A DNA stretch of 64,000 bases from the NCBI GenBank assembly GCA_022842065.1, contig JALHQH010000045.1:1-64000 (forward strand), in the 5' to 3' direction. This document shows, one piece after another, positions 26,138-35,673 of this stretch (within the stretch, counting starts at the first letter, position 1; the number at the start of each line of letters is the position of its first letter). The notes below the pieces were generated by a model. The model made no database searches, was not told where the DNA came from, and saw nothing but the letters and a program-made list of their open reading frames with translations. Made by a program: the position numbers and the translations under genes. This DNA is from Caldilineaceae bacterium (GTDB lineage: Bacteria; Chloroflexota; Anaerolineae; Caldilineales; Caldilineaceae).

Positions 26138-27319
26138 CTATTCGTAAACCAACAACGCGGTGCGGTGCCGGGCAATAAAATCCCAATCATACTGCACGCC
26201 TAAGCCCGGGCCGGCGGGGACAGGGACACAGCCATCGGCCCCCAAATCTTGGGGTTGATCAGAATAACCACAAGTATAGACCGGGGGCACCAGATTGGCC
26301 ATGCCTGGCCCCATGAGTGCCATCTCGTAGAAGTGCGTATTGCGCAAGGCTGCGATCACCGCCCGATGGGCCGGGCCACAGGCATGCATCTGCACATCAA
26401 GCCCCAACGCCTCACAAAAGTGGGCGATCTTCATGGCCCCGGTGATACCCAGATCATACTCGGGGTCAGCGTGGATCATGTCACAGCCACCGGCCAGCAG
26501 GAAGTTTGCCTTTTGTTCCACCCCGCGCACATGTTCGCTGACCAGAATCGGGGTTTTGAGCTTTTCGCGTAGGCGCTGGTGGCCGGTGACGGCAACGCCG
26601 CTGTCGCGGTAAGGATCTTCATACCAGAAGTAGTTGGCCTCATCGCAGGCGCGACCGACATAGAGCGCGTCCAGAAAAGTCCGCAATTGGCAGGCTGGAT
26701 CGACCATAAGATACAGATCATCGCCAACACGTTCACGGGTTAAAAGCACAGTGCGGGCTTCGCGTTTGGCGTCGCCATTGTGCCAGCCGTGGATCTTGAA
26801 GCCGCGAAAACCCTGCTCCTTGCAGGCCAACGCATAATCAGCCATGGCGGCAGGGCTATCCAGGCCGCCCGGCTCTTCTTGGGCGTGATAAGTGCTGGCA
26901 TAGGTGGGGAGCCGCTTACGAAACGCCCCCAACATGCTGGCGACCGACATGTTATGTTTTTTGCCGGCGAGATCCCACAGCGCAATGTCGAGCACGCCAT
27001 GGCCCATGTGGTCATAGGCACGGATTTCGCGCTTCAGGTCATCATAGATCTCGGCCCGTGTCTCAGGGTCGCGGCCCAGCAGGTTGGGGGCTAACATTTG
27101 CACCTGGCCCAGGGTGGAGGGGGTACCGACCCAATGGGTTACATATTCACCCTGCGCGCCATCATCACAGCAAATGCGGACGGCAAAGCGCTGGGTTTTT
27201 AGTTTGCTGCCGGGCAGATAAATGACATTGCCCACGCCGGCCGCCGAATGTTTGCCCAGCCCCAGATTTTCGGTTTCAAAGGTAAAGAGATGGACTTCTA
27301 CACGATTAATGATACTCAT
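26138..27319 (-). CDS. Mandelate racemase / muconate lactonizing enzyme family (enolase superfamily)
   Basis: The protein has 393 residues. The C-terminal barrel has a K-I-H at 175-177 (GFKIHGWH), metal ligands D207 (VDPAC), E234 (YEDP) and E262 (SEH), and a candidate His at 312 (MHACGP). This pattern fits sugar-acid dehydratases or related enzymes that abstract the proton alpha to a carboxylate. The substrate is unknown. Mannonate dehydratase lies immediately upstream (54 bases), and a D-2-hydroxyacid dehydrogenase downstream, suggesting aldonate or uronate breakdown. No strong ribosome binding site precedes the ATG. Confidence 0.85.
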   Translation of the reverse strand: MSIINRVEVHLFTFETENLGLGKHSAAGVGNVIYLPGSKLKTQRFAVRICCDDGAQGEYVTHWVGTPSTLGQVQMLAPNLLGRDPETRAEIYDDLKREIRAYDHMGHGVLDIALWDLAGKKHNMSVASMLGAFRKRLPTYASTYHAQEEPGGLDSPAAMADYALACKEQGFRGFKIHGWHNGDAKREARTVLLTRERVGDDLYLMVDPACQLRTFLDALYVGRACDEANYFWYEDPYRDSGVAVTGHQRLREKLKTPILVSEHVRGVEQKANFLLAGGCDMIHADPEYDLGITGAMKIAHFCEALGLDVQMHACGPAHRAVIAALRNTHFYEMALMGPGMANLVPPVYTCGYSDQPQDLGADGCVPVPAGPGLGVQYDWDFIARHRTALLVYE

Positions 27320-27373
27320 TTGTTTGCTCGTTTTTTGGGCGGAGAAGGTTTGTCTGGTCGGTCCCTTTGCTGG

Positions 27374-28363
27374 TTAGGCCGCCGGTGCGTCCCGGTTTAG
27401 CAGCTCCAACATGGTGATCATCTGGCCATTGGCAAAGGCGCGACTCAAGCTGACCCAGCCAGTGTCGCCGACCATCCGTGGCACGTGATCATCGATCAAG
27501 AAACCTTTGAAATTCAATGCTTTGAGCGTCTTCATAATCTCGAACATATTGAGATTGCCTTCACCGATAAAGGCTTCGCGGAAGCTGGGCACCGTGCCCA
27601 GCACATCGCGGAAGTGGACATAGAGGATCTTGCCCCGCTCCCCAAAGTAGCGCAGTCCAGTCAGACACTCCGCCGGGCTCATCTCCGACCAGGAGCCGAC
27701 GCAGAAGTCGAGACCGTGGTTGGGACTGTCGCCGATCGCCAGCGCGCGCTGAAAACCTTCAAAATTGCGCATGAGCCGCGCCACCCCACCCAAGGTCGGC
27801 ACGGGCGGATCATCCGGGTGAAGCGCCAATTTAACGCCAGCTTCTTCGGCCACCGGTAGGATCGCCTTGATATAGTAGCTGTAGTTCTGCCACATCTCTT
27901 CCGCGTCATACTCACGGTCAAAGGAGAGCGGCGCATTTTCGGCCTGGGCATGGTCATACCCAGTGGTCTGGGCACCACCGCGCGCCCGGGCCGTGGTGGA
28001 GGTGCGCCAGACGCCATTGGGCATCCAGTGATAACCGAAGATTGGAATGCCGGCCTGGCCCAGGTTGCGGATCGTCTGCTGCATATTTTCGATCTGCTCA
28101 TCGCGCCCTGGCTGGCCCAGCATCGCCTTGACATAAAACTTAATCGGCACATTCTCAATCGCATTCAGGCGCAAGCCGGCCGCATCGCAGCGGGTACGCA
28201 AGTCGAGCAGATCGGCATATTCCCAGCGCTCTTCACCGGGAAGGCGCGGCGTGTTGAACTGGATATCCCTCACCCCGATCTGGTGGGCGAATTCGATAAT
28301 CTCCGGGGTCAATTGATTGGCCTGGCCAATCGCAATACGCATGGGGAGTTCGTCGATGTTCAT
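27374..28363 (-). CDS. uxuA: Mannonate dehydratase
   Basis: The 329-residue protein matches the UxuA family in order: NAIENVPIKFYVK, FGYHWMPNGVWRT, LALHPDDPPVPTLGGV, LDFCVGSWSEM, LYVHFRDVLGT and LIDDHVPRM, including the His, Cys and Asp ligands for the divalent metal. It dehydrates D-mannonate to 2-keto-3-deoxy-D-gluconate in glucuronate catabolism. The start ATG has aagaagg upstream. It is the first gene of a leftward group with the enolase-superfamily gene. No uxaC, uxuB or kdgK was seen nearby; an SDR at 41708 or 40791 could serve in place of UxuB, but that is speculative. Confidence 0.88.
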   Translation of the reverse strand: MNIDELPMRIAIGQANQLTPEIIEFAHQIGVRDIQFNTPRLPGEERWEYADLLDLRTRCDAAGLRLNAIENVPIKFYVKAMLGQPGRDEQIENMQQTIRNLGQAGIPIFGYHWMPNGVWRTSTTARARGGAQTTGYDHAQAENAPLSFDREYDAEEMWQNYSYYIKAILPVAEEAGVKLALHPDDPPVPTLGGVARLMRNFEGFQRALAIGDSPNHGLDFCVGSWSEMSPAECLTGLRYFGERGKILYVHFRDVLGTVPSFREAFIGEGNLNMFEIMKTLKALNFKGFLIDDHVPRMVGDTGWVSLSRAFANGQMITMLELLNRDAPAA

Positions 28364-28625
28364 GGTACCTTCTTTGGTTGCTGTTCAATTTCGGGTATGG
28401 TGCAGGCGGGAAGTTGTTTCGATTCTACGGCATGTTGTGCGTACTGTCAATCTGGTTTTACGGCGGGCGGGTGGGTCCCCCAAAAGGGGCAGCAAGGTGA
28501 CTGTCACTGGGCCGATGGCATGTGTCGGTCGATGAAGCCGCTTCTCGTCCAGTGACAGTTGTTTTTTATTGTGAAATAGAGTACTGCCTTTTCGTTGCTG
28601 AGTGGTTGGCAAAACATGCGTTCAG
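28364..28625. other. Intergenic stretch with an inverted repeat
   Basis: There is no gene. Arms ctgtcactgg (28501-28510) and ccagtgacag (28549-28558) flank 38 bases and are followed on the plus strand by ttgttttttattg. A related GTGAC-GTCACTG repeat is at 53828-53894. Confidence 0.6.
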
Positions 28626-29588
28626 TTAGCGTTCAGTCGTGGCATAGACCAGCGGTTCGGGGATTGGCTTGCGGCGGGGCAGCAGGATCAAGCCGCTACA
28701 GACGACCAGCGCCATGCCGATCAGCGTGAGATAATCGGGGAATTCGTGCCAGAAGACAAAGCCCCAAAGCACCCCCATCAACAACATCACATATTCAAAG
28801 GGCGCAACTGTGCCGGCTGGGGCGATGCTGTAGGCCCGTGCCAGGGCGTAGAAACCAATCGCCGCGATCAGCCCAGTGAGAGCAATGAGGCCAAAATCGA
28901 AGGAGGTCGGCCAAATCCAGGCGCGCGTCAAAAATTGCAAGCTGGGGTGTTGACTTTCGATGGCAATCCCTTGCCCCCAGAAGAGGCCAAACAGAGCGGT
29001 GGGGATCAGATAAACCAGCGTTGAATAGATTGCCAGGGCCAACCCACTTTCACTGCTGGCCAGGCGGCGATTCAGGATCACCGAGGCGGCATAGGCTAGC
29101 GCGGCCAACAGCGACATCACCGCCACCGGCTGAAAGACGGCGGTGCCGGGGCGTAGGATGACCAGCATCCCGACAAAGCCACAACTCAACGCCAACCACT
29201 GTTTCAGCCCAATCGGTTCCCGCAAAATCAACGCCGAAAGCATGGTCACAAAGAGGGGCGAGACAAAGTAGAGGGCAATCGCATCGGCCAGGGGTAGCGC
29301 GGCAATCGCCAGATAGTAGGCGAGATAAGAGAGTAACATCAACAGGCCGCGCACCAGGTGCGTGCCCAACCGTGTGCTCCGTAATTGGGTCCAACTGCCG
29401 TACCGATAGGCCGCCCCCAGCAATAAGAGCAGCGAGATCATGCTGCGCAGCGCGACGATCTGATGAATCGGATAATCACCGCTGATCAGCTTGACGATTA
29501 CATCTTGAATTGAAAAAAGGCTCATGCCCAGCAGGATAAAACTAATGCCCTGCCATTGCCGGTTAATGCCCGTCTGCGTGGTTGTCAC
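28626..29588 (-). CDS. EamA/DMT-family transporter
   Basis: The protein has 320 residues with ten hydrophobic segments in two EamA repeats. It opens with QGISFILLGMSLFSIQDVIVKLISGDYP and has the repeat ends LADAIALYFVSPLFVTMLSALILREPIGLKQW and GTVAPFEYVMLLMGVLWGFVFWHEFPD, each with a conserved acidic residue before the last helix. It belongs to the RarD/RhaT-like permease group and is distinct from the EamA protein at 1182. The substrate cannot be inferred. It is transcribed leftward on its own, with repeats on the 5' side. Confidence 0.87.
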   Translation of the reverse strand: MTTTQTGINRQWQGISFILLGMSLFSIQDVIVKLISGDYPIHQIVALRSMISLLLLLGAAYRYGSWTQLRSTRLGTHLVRGLLMLLSYLAYYLAIAALPLADAIALYFVSPLFVTMLSALILREPIGLKQWLALSCGFVGMLVILRPGTAVFQPVAVMSLLAALAYAASVILNRRLASSESGLALAIYSTLVYLIPTALFGLFWGQGIAIESQHPSLQFLTRAWIWPTSFDFGLIALTGLIAAIGFYALARAYSIAPAGTVAPFEYVMLLMGVLWGFVFWHEFPDYLTLIGMALVVCSGLILLPRRKPIPEPLVYATTER

Positions 29589-30003
29589 ACACCGCTCCTG
29601 ATTGCGATTGGTTGGACGCAGCTAAGCAACAAGGTCGGCTTGGCTGCGCAAAATAACCTCCTGCATGGGAGGCGCAAGCATTGTACGCCAACCACTGGCC
29701 GTGTCAAATTCGTTTTAGCAAAGCGGTTGGCATTTGCTGCGCGTCGTCCACGATGAAGCGCGCAACTATCAAGATTTTTAGGACGCGGATTTTCTGTTAT
29801 ATCCGCGTCCTTCCGCGTTTATCCGCGTCCTTCCGCGTTTATCCGCGTCCTATTTTTATCAGGCTTTGCGTTTATCACTTGGCATATGTCCTACAATAGG
29901 ATACAATTAAGCGAACGATGACGATTCACCCCGCTGTCACCTACTGGCCAACTTCCCTAACACTGCACCAACAGGTGACAACAGTAAACAGAAAGCGCGC
30001 TAT
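29589..30003. repeat. Intergenic stretch with ATCCGCG-type tandem repeat
   Basis: There is no gene. A 20-bp unit (atccgcgtccttccgcgttt) is repeated 2.5 times at 29801-29850, preceded by a partial inverted copy at 29781-29790. The same family occurs at 36604-36671 and 51311-51377. The divergent promoters of the EamA and dipeptidase genes must lie here but are not evident. Confidence 0.75.
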
Positions 30004-31089
30004 ATGCTGATTATCGACTCTCATCTTGACTTGGCGTGGAACGCCATGCAACACAACCGTGACCTAACCCAGTCGGTCTACACGATCCGCACGCGTGAAG
30101 GGCACACCAGCTCCGTTGGCGGTGGCGGCCAGGGGACCGTGGCCCTGCCCGAAATGCGCAAGGGCCGTGTCTTCCTCACCGTCGTCACCCTGATGGCGCG
30201 CCACACCGGGCAACTCGTGCCCGGTCTCGACTATGGCTCGCAGGCCCAGGCGACCGCCGCGGCGCAGGGCCATTTGGCCTACTATCGCGCGCTCGAAGCC
30301 CACGGCCAGGCGCGCATTGTCACCGACCGCCTCACCCTCGATCAACATGTAGCTGAATGGCAAACATGGGAAGTGGCGGGCGCAGATCCCACCCAGACGC
30401 CACCCCTCGGTTTTATCATCAGCATGGAGAGCGCCGACCCGATCTGGCAGCCCAGTCATCTGGCTGAGTGGCACGCTGCGGGGCTGCGCTTGATTGGGCC
30501 GACCCACTATGGCCCTGGCCGTTATGCCGGCGGCACCGCTACTGAAATCGGCCTCGGCGCACTGGGGAAGGAATTGTTGGGAGAGATGCGCCGGGTCGGC
30601 GTCATCCTCGATATGACCCACTTCTCGGATCAGGCTTTCTGGCAAGCCTTAGAGATTTATGATGGCCCGATCATTGCCAGCCACCAAAATTGTCGCGCTC
30701 TGGTCCCCCACCAACGCCAATTCGATGACGAGCAACTCAAGGCAATCATTTCTAGGGATGGCGTGATCAGCGCCGCCTTTGATAACTGGATGATCCGCGC
30801 CGGCTGGACCCTGCGCACCCGCCACGAAACCCCGGTGACGATTGCCCATGTGGTCGATCACATCGACTATCTCTGTCAACTGGCCGGGAATACGCGCCAC
30901 GCCGCCATCGGCAGCGATCTCGACGGCGGCTTTGGCCGCGAACAATCCCCCGTCGATCTCGACACCATCGCCGACATGCAAAAGGTGGGGGAGATTTTAG
31001 CTACGCGTGGCTATAGTGAAGCGGACATTGCGGGCATCATGCACGGCAATTGGCTGCGCGTTTTGCGGAAGCAGTGGGGTGCATCGTAG
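30004..31089 (+). CDS. Peptidase M19 family (membrane dipeptidase-like)
   Basis: The protein has 361 residues. The zinc site begins with IDSHLDLAWN (HxD), followed by Glu in ISMESADP (near 140), His in LDMTHFSD, IIASHQNCRALVPHQRQ, and GSDLDGGFG with the catalytic-region Asp. This is the order in renal-dipeptidase-like M19 enzymes, which hydrolyse dipeptides, often with a D-residue. No signal peptide is evident, so it is probably cytoplasmic. The stop codon overlaps a 36-base perfect palindrome, and the next gene is convergent. Confidence 0.88.
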   Translation: MLIIDSHLDLAWNAMQHNRDLTQSVYTIRTREGHTSSVGGGGQGTVALPEMRKGRVFLTVVTLMARHTGQLVPGLDYGSQAQATAAAQGHLAYYRALEAHGQARIVTDRLTLDQHVAEWQTWEVAGADPTQTPPLGFIISMESADPIWQPSHLAEWHAAGLRLIGPTHYGPGRYAGGTATEIGLGALGKELLGEMRRVGVILDMTHFSDQAFWQALEIYDGPIIASHQNCRALVPHQRQFDDEQLKAIISRDGVISAAFDNWMIRAGWTLRTRHETPVTIAHVVDHIDYLCQLAGNTRHAAIGSDLDGGFGREQSPVDLDTIADMQKVGEILATRGYSEADIAGIMHGNWLRVLRKQWGAS

Positions 31090-31117
31090 GGCCACGGTAT
31101 ACCGTGGCCCTACGATG
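31082..31117. terminator. 36-base perfect palindrome between convergent genes
   Basis: The sequence catcgtagggccacggta is followed directly by its exact reverse complement. It overlaps the dipeptidase stop and ends just before the stop of the convergent gene, so it could serve both as terminator. A similar TATA-centred palindrome is at 42594-42629. Confidence 0.7.
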
Positions 31118-31119
31118 GG

Positions 31120-32157
31120 TTACAACCGCGCTCTCATTTCCAGCAAAAAGACCGAAAACTCGGCGGTGATGTCGAGCAGTACATCGAAACTTTCGCGGTT
31201 TTTGAGCGACGCATAAGGTTCTTCGTTGGGCAAGCGCCAGGCCCCATCCGCCCCTTGGGTTTCGATCAGGTAAGTGGCGACATTAATCGCCCCTTGCCGC
31301 GCAGCCTCATCGCCGGTGAGAGCGTAGTAGAGGGCACAGCCCAGGCCCAACTTGCCACTCGGCGGGAAGCGGTGGACATCAGCAGCGCAGCGTTGGGTGA
31401 AGGCGAGAATGGTGCGTGACGCAGCCAAGTAGCGTTCGTCCGCCGTGGCCTGATAGAGCTGGGTGAGGAAGATCAAACTGATGCCGGGGTTGTAGTAGAT
31501 CTGTTTGGTCTGGCCGGCGTCGACAAAGTAGGTGAGCGCAGCCGCCCCGGCGGGGAGATCCGTGAGCAACTTCCCATTGCTGTCCATGCGGTAGTAAAAG
31601 CGTTGCGGATCGGGCTGCTGGTCAACCAACCCGACCAACCGATCCCCAGCCCGTTGCGCGGTGGCCAGGTGACCGGTCATCAATGCGCTGAGGCCGCCCC
31701 AACTGACCCCGACTGGCTCGAGAAACTTGGTGCTGCCGTCAAGCGCATAGCAGCCACCCCCCGGCAGTTCCAAGGTGGTCAAAAAGGCCATGCCCTGACG
31801 GGCGAGATCCCAGCGCCCGACCCGTTGCGCCCCTTGGATCAACCAGGCATTGGCATAGGCCGGCCAGCTTTCGTGGACCGGCTCATGCGCTTTGCGTTCG
31901 GGCGCACGGAAGTCGCCGGTCGCGGTGAGGTGATGCGCGGCTACCCATTGTAACAAGCGATGGGCGGCGCGCCATTCACCGGCCACTGCCAAGGCACTCG
32001 GCACTTTGTAATAGGCCCCCACACCGTCGGCTGGGTCGCAGAAAGCACCATCTGCCCGTTGTTGGGCCAGGATCCAATCAATGCCGCGCCTGGCGCTGGT
32101 ACGCATCTGGTCAAGGACAGGGGCAAGGTCGGGCGGTTTTGTGGTGATTGCAGCCAT
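31120..32157 (-). CDS. Predicted alpha/alpha-toroid protein (glycosidase or prenyltransferase-like fold)
   Basis: The protein has 345 residues without a signal peptide. Repeated helix-pair motifs are visible: GIDWILAQQRADGAFCDPADG, HESWPAYANAWLIQGAQRVGRWDLARQG, GISLIFLTQLYQATADERYLAASRTIL and INVATYLIETQGADGAWR. The xxQxxDGxW/F signature resembles alpha-toroid enzymes (squalene cyclase-like or six-hairpin glycosidases). I cannot name the reaction. A good gaggaga binding site precedes the ATG. Convergent with the M19 peptidase gene. Confidence 0.7.
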   Translation of the reverse strand: MAAITTKPPDLAPVLDQMRTSARRGIDWILAQQRADGAFCDPADGVGAYYKVPSALAVAGEWRAAHRLLQWVAAHHLTATGDFRAPERKAHEPVHESWPAYANAWLIQGAQRVGRWDLARQGMAFLTTLELPGGGCYALDGSTKFLEPVGVSWGGLSALMTGHLATAQRAGDRLVGLVDQQPDPQRFYYRMDSNGKLLTDLPAGAAALTYFVDAGQTKQIYYNPGISLIFLTQLYQATADERYLAASRTILAFTQRCAADVHRFPPSGKLGLGCALYYALTGDEAARQGAINVATYLIETQGADGAWRLPNEEPYASLKNRESFDVLLDITAEFSVFLLEMRARL

Positions 32158-32764
32158 CTACATCTCCTCTAGTGTTGGTGGATTTTATGGGTTTTGAAGC
32201 GCATCACATCTCAGGTAAAATAAGGCCCAAGTTGCCTTGATTTTCGTGCTTTTCTGTCGGCTTGTCAAGGCTTGCTGGAACGCGGATTAGGCGGACCGTT
32301 GCGGATAAAAAATCAGCGAAACGAGCAAGCCATCCCCACCTACTCCCCCCCTGTTAAGGGGAGGAACAGTCACGGGGCCAGCCCTTCGCTGCGAAGGGAG
32401 GGAACTTGGACCGCCCGACAAGGTTCCCTCCCCAAACTCTTGGCTTTACCCACAAGTTGGTGAAACGGGTGTCGCCCGGCGGACACGAGGAGCGGCGATG
32501 TGCATTGGTGGGACAAGGCCAGATCGCTTCCGTCGCTCCTCATGTCCCTACCGCGCCGGCGTCGGACCTGTAGGGGCATGAGGACGGGCGGGAAACAGCT
32601 TCTCATGCCGCATTATCTGCCTTCCGCCCGTTCTCGTGCCCATCTTGCACCACCCGAAAGATGGGGGTAAAGCCAAGCCCCAAACTGGGGAGGGTTAGGG
32701 AGGGGTTAGTAGTTACGTGTAAAACATCATTATCCAGCTTTATCATCTCGAAGGAGAACGCAGT
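32158..32764. other. Long gene-free stretch with inverted repeats
   Basis: There is no supportable gene in about 600 bases. Arms cttggctttaccc (32439-32451) and gggtaaagccaag (32665-32677) flank a GC-rich interior, and both lie beside copies of ccctccccaaact / aaactggggaggg. This looks like a mobile or dispersed repeat about 270 bases long. A binding site (gaaggag) precedes the ATG at 32765. Confidence 0.55.
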
Positions 32765-34306
32765 ATGCAATTAAAAAGAGTGCTTACGATTAGCCTATTG
32801 AGCGTGCTCTCGCTCTTGTTGGTGAACTGTGCGGCCCCGGTCGCGCCCCCCCAACCCGCGACCGATGCACCCGCTGCCGAGGCACCAGCCGCCGGCGAAG
32901 GGGGCACCACCTTTACCATCGCCGCCAGCGCGGACATTGACACCGCTGATCCCCATGTTAGCCAACTGTTGATGTTCAACAATATCATTCGCCTCAATGT
33001 CTTTAACTCGCTGGTGCGCTACGCCCCTAACCTCGATCTGCAACCCGACCTGGCCGAGTCATGGACCAATCCCGACGACAAGAGCTACATCTTTAAGCTG
33101 CGCGAAGGGGTCAAATATCACAACGGGCAAGAAGTCGAAGCCAAAGATGTGGAGTTCTCCTTCAAGCGCATCGGCGCCAAAGAGACGGTCTTCTCCAGCC
33201 GCGTCGCCAACATCGAGAGCTACGAAGTAGTTGACAAATACACGATCAAGATCACCCTTAAGGCACCCCAGGCCGATTTCCTGGATGGCCTCGTCTTTTT
33301 GAGCATTGTGCCGGAAGCAGTCGAAGCCGATCTGGCCGCGACGCCGGTTGGCAGCGGTCCCTTCAAGTTTGTCGAATGGGTGCCCAACGATTCGATCACC
33401 CTCGAACGCAACCCCGATTACTTTGAGCCCGATCTGGTCAAGGTCGACCAACTGGTCTTTAAGATCATCCCCGAAGCCCAGATCGCGGTGACCAATCTGC
33501 AAGCGGGCGATGTCGATGGCATCCTCGACCTACCGGTCTCACAGGCCGTCTTCTTCAAAGATGCGACCGATGCCAAGCCGATCATCCAGCCGACCAGCAG
33601 CTTCCATCTCTATGAAATGTTAGGCAAGAACTCGGAGCCGATCCGTACCGATGTGCGGGTGCGTCAGGCGTTGGCCCATTGCATGGACAAAGAGACGATC
33701 CAGCAGACCGTCTTCTCCGGCGAAGGACGGCCGAAGTGGAGTTTTGTCCCCTATGGCTCGTGGGCCTATACTGAAGAGGCTGGCTATCCCTATGATCCCG
33801 AAAAGGCCAAGGCGCTCTTCGCCGAAGCCGGGTTGGCCGACGGTTTCGAATTCTCGGTGATCATCCCCTCCGGCTATCCGGATGGCGAAAAGGTGACGAC
33901 GATCTGGCAGGCCTGCCTGAGTGAAATCGGCGTCACCCTGAATATCGAGGTGCAAGAGTTGTCGGTCTGGCTCGACAACTATATCAATCACACCTACGAT
34001 GTCAGTTGGAATGTCTTCCCCGGCTTTGCCGACCCCAACTACTTTGTCTCCCTGGGTCTCAAGCCCCATTTTGCTGATGGCTGGGACAATGCCGACGCCG
34101 AAGCCGCCGCCGATGCGGCCAACGCTACCGTTGATCAGGCCAAGCGTGCGGAGTTCTACGCCCAGGTCCAATCCGCCGCCGTCGCCGATCTGCCCGTGAT
34201 CGTCGTCCAAGAAGCACCGCAAGCCTCGCTCGTCAGCCCGAATGTCGAAGGTTGGGAGATCAACGCGCTCGGCATGGTGATCGTGCGCGGCGTCTCGGTG
34301 AAGTAG
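32765..34306 (+). CDS. ABC importer substrate-binding lipoprotein, family 5 (peptide/opine/nickel type)
   Basis: The protein has 513 residues. A lipoprotein signal with lipobox LLVNC anchors Cys near residue 22, followed by an Ala/Pro-rich linker. The mature part is SBP family 5: IDTADPHVSQLL, LQPDLAESWTNPDDKSYIFKLREGVKYHNGQ, AKDVEFSFKRI, GSGPFKFVEW and NPDYF. It captures oligopeptides or other small polar solutes outside the membrane. Two DppB/DppC-type permease genes follow in the same direction, but no ATPase genes. The neighbouring oxidoreductases do not identify the ligand. Confidence 0.9.
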   Translation: MQLKRVLTISLLSVLSLLLVNCAAPVAPPQPATDAPAAEAPAAGEGGTTFTIAASADIDTADPHVSQLLMFNNIIRLNVFNSLVRYAPNLDLQPDLAESWTNPDDKSYIFKLREGVKYHNGQEVEAKDVEFSFKRIGAKETVFSSRVANIESYEVVDKYTIKITLKAPQADFLDGLVFLSIVPEAVEADLAATPVGSGPFKFVEWVPNDSITLERNPDYFEPDLVKVDQLVFKIIPEAQIAVTNLQAGDVDGILDLPVSQAVFFKDATDAKPIIQPTSSFHLYEMLGKNSEPIRTDVRVRQALAHCMDKETIQQTVFSGEGRPKWSFVPYGSWAYTEEAGYPYDPEKAKALFAEAGLADGFEFSVIIPSGYPDGEKVTTIWQACLSEIGVTLNIEVQELSVWLDNYINHTYDVSWNVFPGFADPNYFVSLGLKPHFADGWDNADAEAAADAANATVDQAKRAEFYAQVQSAAVADLPVIVVQEAPQASLVSPNVEGWEINALGMVIVRGVSVK

Positions 34307-34310
34307 TGCG

Positions 34311-34475
34311 TAGGATGACAGGATGACAGGATGACAAGATGAAATTATCTGGGTTATCCAATCATCTTGTCATCCGCTGCATCGCCTTACACCGGGATTC
34401 AAACCCCATTTCATCAGGTAGTGCAACAGGATCACCTTGTCACCTTGTCATCCTGTCATCCGGTCATCCTGTCGT
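34311..34475. repeat. GATGACAGG/GATGACAAG array with inverted partner
   Basis: Tandem ggatgacag/gatgacaag units at 34311-34341 are matched by catcttgtcatcc (34363-34375) and by cttgtcatcctgtcatccgg units to 34475. The array lies inside an otherwise continuous ABC importer gene set and could attenuate expression of the permeases relative to the binding protein. Confidence 0.8.
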
Positions 34476-34491
34476 CCAGTAAAGGAACCTC

Positions 34492-35457
34492 ATGGGGCGA
34501 TTCATCATACAGCGCTTGCTCGAAGCGCTGCCTACGCTGTTGATTGTGTCGATGGTGGTCTTTGCTCTGATCCGCATGGCACCGGGTGATCCGGCCATGT
34601 TGCGTATGGGGCGGGAGGCGGCGCGCGAGGAAAACAAACCAAAGCTCGAAGCCTTGCGTCGCGAAATGGGCCTGGATCGCCCGATCCCGGTGCAATATCT
34701 GCTCTGGCTGCGCGATACCCTTTCGGGCAACTTTGGCGTTTCGATCAAAACCAGCCAACCGGCGATCGATCTGGTGCTGAGCAAAGTGCCGGTTACGCTC
34801 GAATTGGTCTTGGCGTCCACCTTGTTGGCCCTGTTGATCGCCTTTCCCGGCGGGATGGTGGCGGCGATCTGGCGCGGATCGTGGGTTGACCGTGCGGTCA
34901 TGGCCTTTGCCGCCAGCGGGTTGGCGGTGCCAAGCTTTTGGCTGGGGTTGGCGTTGATCTTGCTGCTGAGTGTACAATTCCGCCTACTGCCGGCGAGTGG
35001 TTATGTGCCTTTCTTTGAGGACCCGATCGAAAATCTGCGCCGCCTGGTCATGCCGACGATTACCCTCGGCGTTTACCTGGCTGCGGTCTTGATCCGCTTT
35101 CTGCGCGCCGACATGATCGAAGTGCTGGCGACCGACTACATCCGCACCGCCCGCGCCAAAGGGCTAAGTCGCCCGCGCGTCATCTTTACCCATGCCCTCA
35201 AAAATGCGCTCATCCCTGTGTTGACCGTTGGTGGACTGGAGGTAGGTGCCTTATTAGGCGGTGCGGTGATCATCGAGCAGGTCTTTGGCTGGTCCGGCGT
35301 CGGCTGGCTGACCGTACAAGCGATCTTTGACCGCGATTATGCCGTGGTGCAGACCTCAGTGCTACTCTTTGTGATCGGGTTGACGCTGGTTAACCTGGCC
35401 GTTGATGTGGGCTATGCCCTGCTCAACCCGCGGGTACGGGCTAGATTCAGCAGTTAA
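34492..35457 (+). CDS. DppB-type ABC permease
   Basis: The protein has 321 residues and six predicted membrane segments. It has the N-terminal FIIQRLLEALPTLLIVSMVVFALIRMAPGDPA block and the EAA loop that contacts the ATPase (RTARAKGLSRPRVIFTHALKNALIPVLT) near residue 220. Its ending, LVNLAVDVGYALLNPRVR, is typical of DppB/OppB. The preceding gene is the family-5 binding protein and the next is the partner permease. The start has ggaacctc upstream, placed just after the repeat array. Confidence 0.92.
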   Translation: MGRFIIQRLLEALPTLLIVSMVVFALIRMAPGDPAMLRMGREAAREENKPKLEALRREMGLDRPIPVQYLLWLRDTLSGNFGVSIKTSQPAIDLVLSKVPVTLELVLASTLLALLIAFPGGMVAAIWRGSWVDRAVMAFAASGLAVPSFWLGLALILLLSVQFRLLPASGYVPFFEDPIENLRRLVMPTITLGVYLAAVLIRFLRADMIEVLATDYIRTARAKGLSRPRVIFTHALKNALIPVLTVGGLEVGALLGGAVIIEQVFGWSGVGWLTVQAIFDRDYAVVQTSVLLFVIGLTLVNLAVDVGYALLNPRVRARFSS

Positions 35458-35472
35458 GGATGCGACATTACT

Positions 35473-35634
35473 GTAGGGGCATGGCGTGCGGCAGAAACAA
35501 GTTGGTTTTGTCGCGGAAGGTCGTTTGCCGCACTGCGTGCCCGACCGTTTGCCAATCCAACGCCGGGCACGCAGTGCGGCGAAGTAAGTTGATCGACTGC
35601 GTTCCATTGGTTCTGCCGCACCCCATGCCCCTAC
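35473..35634. repeat. 160-bp nested inverted repeat (MITE-like) between permease genes
   Basis: Outer arms 35473-35496 and 35611-35634 (gtaggggcatggcgtgcggcagaa and complement, one mismatch) enclose inner perfect 17-bp arms at 35527-35543 and 35564-35580 (gccgcactgcgtgcccg). No coding capacity. Its position inside the transporter operon suggests insertion. Confidence 0.8.
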
Positions 35635-35673
35635 GGAAATACCTAGAGACTAAATCAGATTGCGAGTTGCAAA

